A stretch of DNA of 64,000 bases from Legionellales bacterium (GTDB taxonomy: Bacteria > Pseudomonadota > Gammaproteobacteria > Comchoanobacterales > Comchoanobacteraceae): NCBI GenBank assembly GCA_002722435.1, contig PBLX01000048.1:1-64000 (forward strand), in the 5' to 3' direction. Below the pieces are notes generated by a model that was not told the origin of the DNA, ran no database searches, and saw nothing but the letters and a program-made list of their open reading frames with translations. Shown piece by piece: positions 10,486 to 18,854 of the stretch (positions are counted from its first letter, which is position 1; every line of letters begins with the position of its first letter). Both the position numbers and the translations under genes were made by a program.

Positions 10486-11610
10486 TTGATATTACAAACA
10501 CTGGACGTTAGAGATAACTGCCGTGGAGCTTTCTACAAAAATAAGCTAGTGATCGAACCAGAGCCTGACTTTTATAGAAATTTTAATATTGCGTGGAAAC
10601 ATTCTAAATTTTTTGATGATTCAAGCTTTACATATCTTTATCTCTTCGCAAAGGAAGAGGATATAGAGAAATATTCACCGAACCCAAAGCAGTATCGAGA
10701 TTGTATTGCTAACATTAGAGCGCAAGAAAGAGCAGCCTCGTTAGCTAAAATAGACTTGAGAGGCGAGTGTTTTTTTGATCTTTTTCCAAAAAGTAAGCTA
10801 GAAAAATATTTTTCTTGCAAGCTCGACGCTCTGGAAAATGTATATGCTAACGTAAAAAAGCCAAGTGATTATGATATACTCCATAAAGCTCATGTTCTTT
10901 GTGCCACAATTCGTAATCAACAAATTATTTTTAGAAACAAAAGAAGGAATATAAATTATAATATTTTTGGAACATCAACAGGTAGATTGTCTACTAGGCC
11001 AAAAACTCTTCCAATTTTAAATTTAAAGAAGGAAGACAGACAGCATCTTTACCCAAGTAATGATCTTTTTGTCGAATTTGACTATAATGCGGCAGAAATT
11101 AGAATGCTATTGGCACTAGCCAATTCAAAGCAGCCAGATGAAGACATACACAACTTTAATATGCAGGTCTTGAAGTTAAAAGACACTACTAGACAACAGG
11201 CCAAAGAGAGGTTTTTTGCCTGGCTTTATAACCCAGAGGCTAAGGATAGTAAGTTAGAAAAAATCTACAATAAAAATATATATAGAGATTATTATGTTGA
11301 CGGAGTTATAAAAACTCCCTTTGGGCGCGAGATGATAGTAGAAGAAAAAAAAGCATTAAATTACTTGACACAATCAACCACATCTGATATGGTTATAGAA
11401 AATTCATATAAAATACAAAAATTTTTAAAAAGCAGAGAAAGTAAAATTGCATTTTTGCTGCATGATTCAATAATTCTAGATGTCTCCCGTGATGATGTAG
11501 CTCTCTTAAGCGAGGTTAAGCAAATCTTCGAAAAGACTCGCTGGGGCTCTTTTCTAACATCATCTAAAATAGGGAGAAATTTTTTAGAAATGAAGGAAGT
11601 CGAGATTTGA
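10486..11610 (+). CDS. Short family-A (PolA-like) DNA polymerase, palm/fingers only
   Basis: GTSTGRLSTRPKTLPILNL, motif A-like DYNAAEIRMLLALA, fingers-like RQQAKERFFAWLYN, motif C-like LLHDSIILDV; 374 aa with no room for a full exonuclease domain; TTG start directly after the upstream stop. Confidence 0.75.
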   Translation: MILQTLDVRDNCRGAFYKNKLVIEPEPDFYRNFNIAWKHSKFFDDSSFTYLYLFAKEEDIEKYSPNPKQYRDCIANIRAQERAASLAKIDLRGECFFDLFPKSKLEKYFSCKLDALENVYANVKKPSDYDILHKAHVLCATIRNQQIIFRNKRRNINYNIFGTSTGRLSTRPKTLPILNLKKEDRQHLYPSNDLFVEFDYNAAEIRMLLALANSKQPDEDIHNFNMQVLKLKDTTRQQAKERFFAWLYNPEAKDSKLEKIYNKNIYRDYYVDGVIKTPFGREMIVEEKKALNYLTQSTTSDMVIENSYKIQKFLKSRESKIAFLLHDSIILDVSRDDVALLSEVKQIFEKTRWGSFLTSSKIGRNFLEMKEVEI

Positions 11611-12473
11611 AGAACTTATTGGGTATTGGCACTGCCGGCTGCAACGTTGTCAGTCAGTTGTCTAAGTACGATTCTTATGCCTCTTATTACATTTCTAACG
11701 AAATAGAAAAAACAACTAAGTATAAGTTTAGTCTTGAAGTGGCGACAAATCCAGAAGAATACGAAAACATGGATATGAAAAAGCTTCATTCTTGGTTATC
11801 TAAAATCAAGGACCAGGCAAGCGTATTTTTATGCGGCGCCTGTGAATCAACCGGGATAACTCTTCGCGCATTAGAAAAGCTTCATAAGCAGGGAGTTATA
11901 ATGGACATTGTTTATTTTATGCCAGAAGTGGAGGTCCTATCTGATACTAAGACCTTACTTGAGCGCACAACAAGAGGTGTGTTGCAGAATTATGCACGCT
12001 CAGGCCTGTTCCAAAAGATTTGTTTAGTTTCAAATCTTGAACTAGAGAGCCTCGCGGGAGATACAAATGTCTATGAATATTACAATCAAATTAATTCAGT
12101 TTTTACAAGCACTTATTATATGATGGACGTTTTTAGGAACAACAAGCCTGTAACTTCAACTTTTAAAATTCCAAAAGAATCATGTAAAATAACAACGATC
12201 GGCATATCTGAAATCAACGGGGAAGATAAATTATTTTTTCCGTTGACAAGCGAGGCAGAAATAGTTTATTATTATGGTATAAACGAAGAAAAGCTCAAAA
12301 CTGAGCATAATCTATTTAGAACTATTACCAATAATATAAAAAGTAAAATTACAAATAATACAAAAGTTAGTTTTGGCATATATTCTACCAATTATGAAAA
12401 TGATTACGTTTATGCCGAATATTTTTCACCAAAAATTCAAAAAATTGCTCTTGACGAAGAAGCAGAAGTCTGA
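11607..12473 (+). CDS. Divergent FtsZ/tubulin-like protein
   Basis: N-term LLGIGTAGCNVVSQL resembles FtsZ GVGGAGGNAV; VFLCGACESTGITLRALEKL sits where the GGGTGTG loop is expected; a later VSNLELESL..YYNQIN block fits the FtsZ N..L..N order. Confidence 0.5.
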   Translation: MKNLLGIGTAGCNVVSQLSKYDSYASYYISNEIEKTTKYKFSLEVATNPEEYENMDMKKLHSWLSKIKDQASVFLCGACESTGITLRALEKLHKQGVIMDIVYFMPEVEVLSDTKTLLERTTRGVLQNYARSGLFQKICLVSNLELESLAGDTNVYEYYNQINSVFTSTYYMMDVFRNNKPVTSTFKIPKESCKITTIGISEINGEDKLFFPLTSEAEIVYYYGINEEKLKTEHNLFRTITNNIKSKITNNTKVSFGIYSTNYENDYVYAEYFSPKIQKIALDEEAEV

Positions 12474-12479
12474 TATATT
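12451..12479 (+). promoter_or_regulatory. Sigma70-like promoter, TTGACG-17-TATATT with extended -10 (TGA)
   Basis: Direct reading; the TGA stop of 11607..12473 supplies the TGn of the extended -10. Confidence 0.7.
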
Positions 12480-12486
12480 ATAAAAA

Positions 12487-12525
12487 GTTGGTCGAGATAT
12501 TTGTCGACCTGCTATAGCAAAAAGC
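12487..12525 (+). ncRNA. 5'-leader hairpin element, copy 1
   Basis: GGTCGA-GATATTTG-TCGACC followed by TGCTATAGCAAAAAGC; near the predicted transcript start and upstream of 12565. Same element as at 14349. Confidence 0.7.
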
Positions 12526-12564
12526 AAAAAAATAATCTAAAATTTAAAAGGAGTAAAGATTAAT

Positions 12565-14316
12565 ATGAAAGAAAATTACACAAGGGAGATTTTATATCCT
12601 AGTGCAAATATTTTGCAAACATTTAAAACAAAAACATATAGCGGCTATGGGCCCGCTATTGATGAGTACATTGACAACTCAATTGATTCCATACTTCGTG
12701 CGATGGAAGAGGATCCAGCTAGAAAAGAATTTAAGATCTGCTTCATCCGCGAAGGAGATAATTTAATTATAGTTGATTCCGGTAGAGGAGCAGTCGGCCG
12801 CGAAATCGCAGATATAGTGGCACTAGGCAAATCAGGGACTAAAGAGTCAGGGCTCAAGCGGGCACATGGCACCTTCGGCGCCGGCGCAACCTCGGCAGCT
12901 CTTTACTTAGTTGGAAAAGAGGACCAGTGCAAAGTGACGGCTGTTTCATTTAAGGGTGAACTCGCTAGCTTAGCCATGTTCGACCTAGAAACCTGTGAAA
13001 CGAGTGATCCTCCATGGACCTATTACATCTCCCATGAGCATAGTTCGTGTGATGATTTTACGGCAAAACTAAAAACGTTGAAACAGTTCGTCGGTAGCGA
13101 AGCAGCTTCTGGGATGGGCATTTTTATACAGGACGGCGCCAATCGTTTTCCAAAGCAGACATATGCAGCATGGCAGGCTATTGCTAAGTCGATCAGAATT
13201 AATTACGCACAGAAGTTACAGAGATTGTCTAAATCAAATGTTGAGCTTAGTTTTGAATTTTGGACACATAATTCAAAACATGACACGTTTCAAGAAACAA
13301 AGACAGCAAGTTTCACTAGCTGGGCTGATCCAATTTTGGATTCTTTGGACTATTCAGTAAACCCGAGCCTAGTGACATGGTACAGAGGAGGTAGGAATTT
13401 TAATTTTGAAAAGGTCAAAATACTTGGAATCGACTGTGGGCTGAGGATTTCTCAGTTCATGGAGTGGAAAAACCGTGATGAAAGTGACCCATGGGGATCA
13501 GGGTTTAGGAGTAAGATGCCACAAGGCATTTCATTTATTCGAAATGGAAAGAGAGTTCAGTGCACTACTGGGTCGAACGTTTGGATTTGGGACACTCACA
13601 AAAGATCTCTTTTTGTAGAATTATCTTATGATGGAGACCACCATCCTCATCTTAAGGTAAATCAAGAGAAGACAGAAGTCATTCTTTCCGACGAATTCGC
13701 TGCGGCTTTTCAAAAAGAAATACGAACAAATGTAACAGCGGCTGCAATGTTTAGTCAAAATAAGAAGAATACCAATCAGGTTGAGCAAGCAGAACTTACT
13801 CATATCAAGGAGGGCGTAGCTTCCACGTTTTCAAATACTCGAAAATCAAAGTCAGACCAAGGGAAAACAATTCCAAAAGCCAGAGATTTCGAAACTAAAA
13901 CCACTTCCAGCAGAAAAGAGTCTTATGTTGGAAGAACAGGGGAGATTAACAAGTCAACATCATCCGACATAAGGAATTCAAACTTGCCGAAGTTTGAAAT
14001 TATCAATGCACCTGAATCAAGGTACACGCCTTGGAGTAAAACCATTGATATGTCATGTTCACCACCGCAAATGGTTATTCAAGTAAATCGAGCCCACAAA
14101 TTTGTTGCAAATTTACTGGATGCGCAGCCCCCGCTTGTCGCAGAGGTTTTCACTACCGCATCAGCGTGGCTTCTAGGTTCTAGTTGCCACGGCAAAACTG
14201 ACGAAGAAATTTTTAACGAGATCCAGCAGTTTGGGGAAACTTATGTTGAAATAGTTGCAAATACCGAGTTATCCAAAAAGAGGAAAACTTCAAACCGCCC
14301 CGAAAAAGCTGCTTGA
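12565..14316 (+). CDS. GHKL (Hsp90/histidine-kinase-like) ATPase, unknown role
   Basis: GPAIDEYIDNSIDSI (N box), IIVDSGRGA, GTKESGLKRAHGTFGAGATSAAL (G-box-like); no recognisable topoisomerase TOPRIM region seen. Confidence 0.65.
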   Translation: MKENYTREILYPSANILQTFKTKTYSGYGPAIDEYIDNSIDSILRAMEEDPARKEFKICFIREGDNLIIVDSGRGAVGREIADIVALGKSGTKESGLKRAHGTFGAGATSAALYLVGKEDQCKVTAVSFKGELASLAMFDLETCETSDPPWTYYISHEHSSCDDFTAKLKTLKQFVGSEAASGMGIFIQDGANRFPKQTYAAWQAIAKSIRINYAQKLQRLSKSNVELSFEFWTHNSKHDTFQETKTASFTSWADPILDSLDYSVNPSLVTWYRGGRNFNFEKVKILGIDCGLRISQFMEWKNRDESDPWGSGFRSKMPQGISFIRNGKRVQCTTGSNVWIWDTHKRSLFVELSYDGDHHPHLKVNQEKTEVILSDEFAAAFQKEIRTNVTAAAMFSQNKKNTNQVEQAELTHIKEGVASTFSNTRKSKSDQGKTIPKARDFETKTTSSRKESYVGRTGEINKSTSSDIRNSNLPKFEIINAPESRYTPWSKTIDMSCSPPQMVIQVNRAHKFVANLLDAQPPLVAEVFTTASAWLLGSSCHGKTDEEIFNEIQQFGETYVEIVANTELSKKRKTSNRPEKAA

Positions 14317-14341
14317 CAAAATTAAAATAATTTGATATTAT
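14313..14341 (+). promoter_or_regulatory. Sigma70-like promoter, TTGACA-17-TATTAT with TGA extended -10
   Basis: Direct reading; the -35 hexamer contains the TGA stop of the GHKL gene. Confidence 0.75.
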
Positions 14342-14348
14342 GTATTCA

Positions 14349-14391
14349 GTTGGTCGGGATATTTGCCGACCTGCTATAGCCAAAAGTGTGC
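14349..14391 (+). ncRNA. 5'-leader hairpin element, copy 2
   Basis: GGTCGG-GATATTTG-CCGACC followed by TGCTATAGCCAAAAGTGTGC; upstream of the SSB gene; the A-T to G-C change is compensatory relative to copy 1. Confidence 0.7.
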
Positions 14392-14424
14392 AAAAAAACA
14401 ACAAACCAATAGGAGGTATTAATA

Positions 14425-15180
14425 ATGGCACTTAATTTAGACGCAATGAAAGCGAAGTTAAACAAACTTAATGGAAAGGGAGATGGAAAAAAGAATTTCT
14501 GGCGCCCAGAGGAAGGGGAAAGCAATATCCGTATTGTTTCAACACCTGACGGTGATCCTTTTAAGGAGAAGTATTTCCATTATGGAGTTGGGGGGCAATC
14601 TTTTCTTTGCCCGAAGAGGAATTTTGGGGATGACTGCCCAGCATGTAATTTTGCCAATAAGTTATGGAACGAAGGGACGGAAGAGAGCAAAAGGCAAGCA
14701 AAAGATATGTTTGCAAAGCAAAGGTTTTTCTCACCAGTTTTAGTTCGCGGAGAGGAAGCCGAAGGCATCAGAGTATGGGGGTACGGCAAGATGGCATATG
14801 AAAAACTGTTAACAATTGTGCTAGACCCTGACTATGGGGATATTACAGACCCTGAGACCGGTAACGATCTCAAATTGATGTATGGCAAGCTTCCCGGAGC
14901 AAGCTTTCCCCGAACCGACATTCGCCCCCGCCCAAGAAAGACAGTCTTGTGCGACGATGCAGTTGGTGGAGATGAAAGATGCGCAGAGCTTCTAGAAACA
15001 ATTCCAAATTTTGATGAAATCTTTGAAAGAAAAACAACAGAGGAGGTTCAATCAATAATGGATCAACACCTATCTTCCGACACAAGCAGGCCTGATGTAG
15101 AAAAGTTCGGAAGTAACACTGAAGCCGATAATTCTTCCAGCTCCGTTGAAGATGCCTTCAACGAACTGCTGAATCAGTGA
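14425..15180 (+). CDS. Single-stranded DNA-binding protein (T4 gp32-like)
   Basis: FHYGVGGQSFLCPKRNFGDDCPAC zinc-type H/C pattern, acidic C-terminus, neighbour of recA. Confidence 0.8.
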   Translation: MALNLDAMKAKLNKLNGKGDGKKNFWRPEEGESNIRIVSTPDGDPFKEKYFHYGVGGQSFLCPKRNFGDDCPACNFANKLWNEGTEESKRQAKDMFAKQRFFSPVLVRGEEAEGIRVWGYGKMAYEKLLTIVLDPDYGDITDPETGNDLKLMYGKLPGASFPRTDIRPRPRKTVLCDDAVGGDERCAELLETIPNFDEIFERKTTEEVQSIMDQHLSSDTSRPDVEKFGSNTEADNSSSSVEDAFNELLNQ

Positions 15181-15190
15181 GATATTTATT

Positions 15191-16324
15191 ATGCCAAAAA
15201 CAAAGGTGACTAAGCTAAAAAAAGGCGCTTTAGATATCGCTTCAATTAGAGGTATTATAAATAAAAAAGCTGGAAGAGAAGTAGCACACAGTCTTCAAGA
15301 TAACAACCCAACAGAGGTGAATGAGTGGATCCCTACTGGCTCTAAATGGCTTGACGCAATTATTTGCAAAGGCAGACACGCTGGTATCCCTGTGGGTAAA
15401 ATTTCAGAAATTGCTGGACTCCCTGGCACTGGCAAGTCTTTCTTGGCTGCCCAAATAGCCGGCAACGCTCAAAAGATGGGTATTGATGTAGTGTACTTTG
15501 ATTCAGAGTCAGCTATTGACCCTTCTTTTATGGAGCGCGCCGGCTGCGATTTGGATAGACTTATGTATGTACAAGCAGCATCTGTTGAGTTTGTCCTGGA
15601 AACCATCGAAGAATTGCTAGCTACTGGTAACAAATGGCTTTTCATTTGGGACTCTTTGGCTCTTACCCCATCGATTTCTGATGTTGAAGGCGACTTCAAC
15701 CCTCAGTCTTCTATGGCAGTAAAGCCTAGAATCCTAGCCAAGGGAATGTCTAAATTAACTATCCCTATCGCTGACGCGAACGCCACTTTCCTAGTCCTCA
15801 ATCAGCTGAAGACTAACCTAGGGGCAAGAACACCAGCGCAGGCTATGACTGAACCATACACAACTCCTGGAGGAAAGGCTATGATTTATGCTTATTCTCT
15901 TCGTGTGTGGCTCACCGCAAGAAAAGCCAAAGCTAGTTTCATCGTAGATGACAATGGTTTCCGCATTGGATCTGAAGTAAAGGTAAAGCTGGAAAAGTCT
16001 CGTTTTGGGACTCACGGCCGAACCTGTAACTTTAAGATCCTATGGGGTGATGATGCTGTTGGTGTCCAAGATGAAGAAAGCTGGTTCGATGCAATCCAAA
16101 TCTCTGAAAGACTTGAACAGTCTGGTGCATGGTTTACGCTAATCCACAATGATGGGTCTAAGGAAAAGTTCCAGCGCAAACAATGGGTCACTAAACTTGA
16201 GAGTGAAAAGTTCAGAGAAAGTGTCTTGACTATTATTGAAGAAGATGTTATCATGAAGTTCAAGAATAGAGAAGGCAAAGCAGACGACTTCTACGACGCG
16301 GACGATGTCCCGCCGACAGAATAG
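15191..16324 (+). CDS. uvsX: RecA/UvsX-family recombinase
   Basis: Walker A GLPGTGKS, VVYFDSESAID, LFIWDSLALTP, LVLNQLKTNLG. Confidence 0.9.
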   Translation: MPKTKVTKLKKGALDIASIRGIINKKAGREVAHSLQDNNPTEVNEWIPTGSKWLDAIICKGRHAGIPVGKISEIAGLPGTGKSFLAAQIAGNAQKMGIDVVYFDSESAIDPSFMERAGCDLDRLMYVQAASVEFVLETIEELLATGNKWLFIWDSLALTPSISDVEGDFNPQSSMAVKPRILAKGMSKLTIPIADANATFLVLNQLKTNLGARTPAQAMTEPYTTPGGKAMIYAYSLRVWLTARKAKASFIVDDNGFRIGSEVKVKLEKSRFGTHGRTCNFKILWGDDAVGVQDEESWFDAIQISERLEQSGAWFTLIHNDGSKEKFQRKQWVTKLESEKFRESVLTIIEEDVIMKFKNREGKADDFYDADDVPPTE

Positions 16325-16334
16325 TCGCTTACAC

Positions 16335-16363
16335 AAGCCCGGCTCTATGCCGGGCTTTTTTTT
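16335..16363 (+). terminator. Rho-independent terminator
   Basis: AAGCCCGGC-TCTAT-GCCGGGCTT followed by a T-run. Confidence 0.9.
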
Positions 16364-16478
16364 AACTAAATGAGAAATGATATGTTTGATGGAATACTTA
16401 CAGACCCAGAATTTATTTATAGTGCAATTGCTATGTTAATTATTGGTTTGGCCCTACACAAATGGAAGAGAAACTAAA

Positions 16479-17441
16479 ATGAAGAGAATGATGATAGTAG
16501 ACGCGTATAACCAGTTTATTCGTGGATACATAGTAGACCCTAGCAAGAACCCAAACGGCTCCCCTATCGGCGGTATTCGCACGTTTATCAATATTTTAAA
16601 TAAGCTCACTAGAGAAGTGAAGCCAGACCTTTTGGTTTTGGTCTGGGATGGCAAAGGCGGCAGCAAAAAGCGTCGTTCTATGAATAAATCATACAAAGGC
16701 GGCCGCAAGCCACCTCGAACTAACTGGTCCCAGGTTGGCATGGCAGACGAGGAAGTCATGGATAATAAAGTGTGGCAACAAATGAGAGTAATTGAATATT
16801 TCAATCAAACCCCAGTTATTCAGTTTATGGAGCCACTAGTTGAAGCAGACGACGTAATTTCATATGTCAAGAGCAGCCCTATGTTTTCAGAGTGGCAAAA
16901 AGTGATTGTCTCTGCGGATAAAGACTTTATTCAACTTTTAGATGATAAAACCATACTTCATCGACCTATTCAAAAAGAATATCTTAACAAGAACAGTATC
17001 GTAGAAAAATTTGGTATTCATCCTACTAATTTTGCTCTAGCAAGAGCGATTGTTGGAGATTCTTCGGACAACTTGCCCGGTGTACCTAGGGTTGGGCTTG
17101 AAACGGTGTCAAAACGATTTTCTTTCTTAAAAGAAGAGAAAACTTACTACTTATCTGATATTATTGGTGAATGTGAGAAACCGGAAAATAAACAAAAAGT
17201 TTTTTCTAATATTATTGATAATCAGGAGTTGATAGAGAGTAATTATAATATTATGCAGTTATCATCCCCCATGTTATCCATACAGGCAAAACAGGGTATT
17301 GATGAAACATTTGAAAGTTATGAGCCACACTATAACCAAACAGAGATAAGAAAGCTAATGCTTCAAGACGGTGTGCTTACGGTGGCAACGGTGGATTTGG
17401 AACAAAGATTTAATAGCATCATCACTTCCTTTTCTCGGTAA
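16479..17441 (+). CDS. 5'-3' exonuclease / RNase H (FEN family)
   Basis: MIVDAYNQFIRGY, LLVLVWDGKGGSKKRRSM, ADKDFIQLL, GDSSDNLPGVPRVGLETV. Start moved to the internal ATG. Confidence 0.85.
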   Translation: MKRMMIVDAYNQFIRGYIVDPSKNPNGSPIGGIRTFINILNKLTREVKPDLLVLVWDGKGGSKKRRSMNKSYKGGRKPPRTNWSQVGMADEEVMDNKVWQQMRVIEYFNQTPVIQFMEPLVEADDVISYVKSSPMFSEWQKVIVSADKDFIQLLDDKTILHRPIQKEYLNKNSIVEKFGIHPTNFALARAIVGDSSDNLPGVPRVGLETVSKRFSFLKEEKTYYLSDIIGECEKPENKQKVFSNIIDNQELIESNYNIMQLSSPMLSIQAKQGIDETFESYEPHYNQTEIRKLMLQDGVLTVATVDLEQRFNSIITSFSR

Positions 17442-17476
17442 AATATGATATTATACTCTAAATAAAAGGAAGTCGA

Positions 17477-18853
17477 ATGGAGCAAGAAAAAAGCTTTTCA
17501 AAATTTGGGAAAACTTTTCAAGAAGATTTGTGTCATTTAATTTTAAATGATAGGCCCTTCGCTGATCAGATGTTTGAGGTTTTGGATGTTAACTTTCTGG
17601 AACTTAAGCATCTGAAGGTTTTTGTCACAAAAATAAAGGAATATAGAAAAAAATATGGAGTCCACCCCACATCTAATATTATGCGTTCAATCATACGATC
17701 AGGTCTGGATGCAGAACAGGAATCAGTTAAAGTTAGAATCAGGGAGTATTACGCCCGTGTCCTTGCAAACGGGGAAACACCAGATAGTTCAGAATATATT
17801 AAAGACACTGCTCTTGATTTTTGTAAAAAGCAAAAACTAAAAGAAGCCTTAATTAAATCTGTAGATTTAATAAAATCTTCATCCTTTGACGAGGTCTCTA
17901 AAGTTATAGATAATGCCCTCAAGTTAGGTAGTGATAATACTTTGGGCTATGATTATTTAACTGATTTCGAAAAAAGATTTTTGGTTAAGGCGAGAGATCC
18001 AATAACCACCGGGTGGAAAGATATAGATGATATTGCTAAGGGAGGCCTAGGCAAGGGAGAACTTGGGGTTGTAGTCGCCCCAACGGGCGCAGGTAAATCA
18101 ATGGTTCTTGTCCACCTAGGTGCCCAAGCAGTAAAGTCTGGAAAAAATGTACTCCATTATACTCTAGAGCTTTCAGATACCGTTGTTGCTAGTAGATATG
18201 ATTCTTGCATTACAGGAGTTGAATTAAAAAATTTATCTATTTTTAAAGAAAAAATTTATGACGAGATCAGGGAGATTTCCGGCAGACTAATAGTAAAAGA
18301 ATATCCCACCAGAAGTGCAAATATTCAAACAATCAAAAATCACCTTGAGAAGCTAAAACGCCGAGATTTCACTCCAGATATGATCATTGTTGACTACGGA
18401 GATCTAATTCGACCAGAAAATAGCAGAAAAGATGAGAAAAGGCATCAGCTAGAAACTATTTACGAAGAGCTTAGAGGAATAGCTCAAATTTGCGAGTGTC
18501 CACTCTGGACAGCATCCCAAACAAACAGATCTGGGTTGAATGCGGAAGTGATAACAATGGAGTCAATTTCTGAGGCATTTAACAAATGTTTTGTAGCTGA
18601 TTTCATCTTTACGGTTTCTAGAACCGTCGAAGATAAAAATACAAACCAAGGCCGTATTTTCGTCGCCAAGAACCGAAACGGCCCAGATGGATTGGTGTAT
18701 CCAATCTTTATGGATACCAGTAATGTGAAAATTAAGGTTTTGCAAAAAACAGGAGAAAGTGTAAATGACATAATCCAAAAAACTTCTGCGGAGAGACTAA
18801 CATCTCTAAAGGAGAAGTATGCGGTGTTTAAGAAACAAGGAGGTAATAAATAA
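17477..18853 (+). CDS. Replicative DnaB-like helicase
   Basis: ITTGWKDIDDIAKGGLGKGELGVVVAPTGAGKSMVLVHLGAQ, FTPDMIIVDYGDLI, WTASQTNRSG. Confidence 0.9.
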   Translation: MEQEKSFSKFGKTFQEDLCHLILNDRPFADQMFEVLDVNFLELKHLKVFVTKIKEYRKKYGVHPTSNIMRSIIRSGLDAEQESVKVRIREYYARVLANGETPDSSEYIKDTALDFCKKQKLKEALIKSVDLIKSSSFDEVSKVIDNALKLGSDNTLGYDYLTDFEKRFLVKARDPITTGWKDIDDIAKGGLGKGELGVVVAPTGAGKSMVLVHLGAQAVKSGKNVLHYTLELSDTVVASRYDSCITGVELKNLSIFKEKIYDEIREISGRLIVKEYPTRSANIQTIKNHLEKLKRRDFTPDMIIVDYGDLIRPENSRKDEKRHQLETIYEELRGIAQICECPLWTASQTNRSGLNAEVITMESISEAFNKCFVADFIFTVSRTVEDKNTNQGRIFVAKNRNGPDGLVYPIFMDTSNVKIKVLQKTGESVNDIIQKTSAERLTSLKEKYAVFKKQGGNK

Positions 18854-18854
18854 T

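Noticed and set aside
12487-12525. Assignment of the leader hairpin to a known riboswitch class such as preQ1
   Set aside because: The short stem-loop and A-rich tail are superficially similar, but conserved nucleotides do not match what I know of the class.
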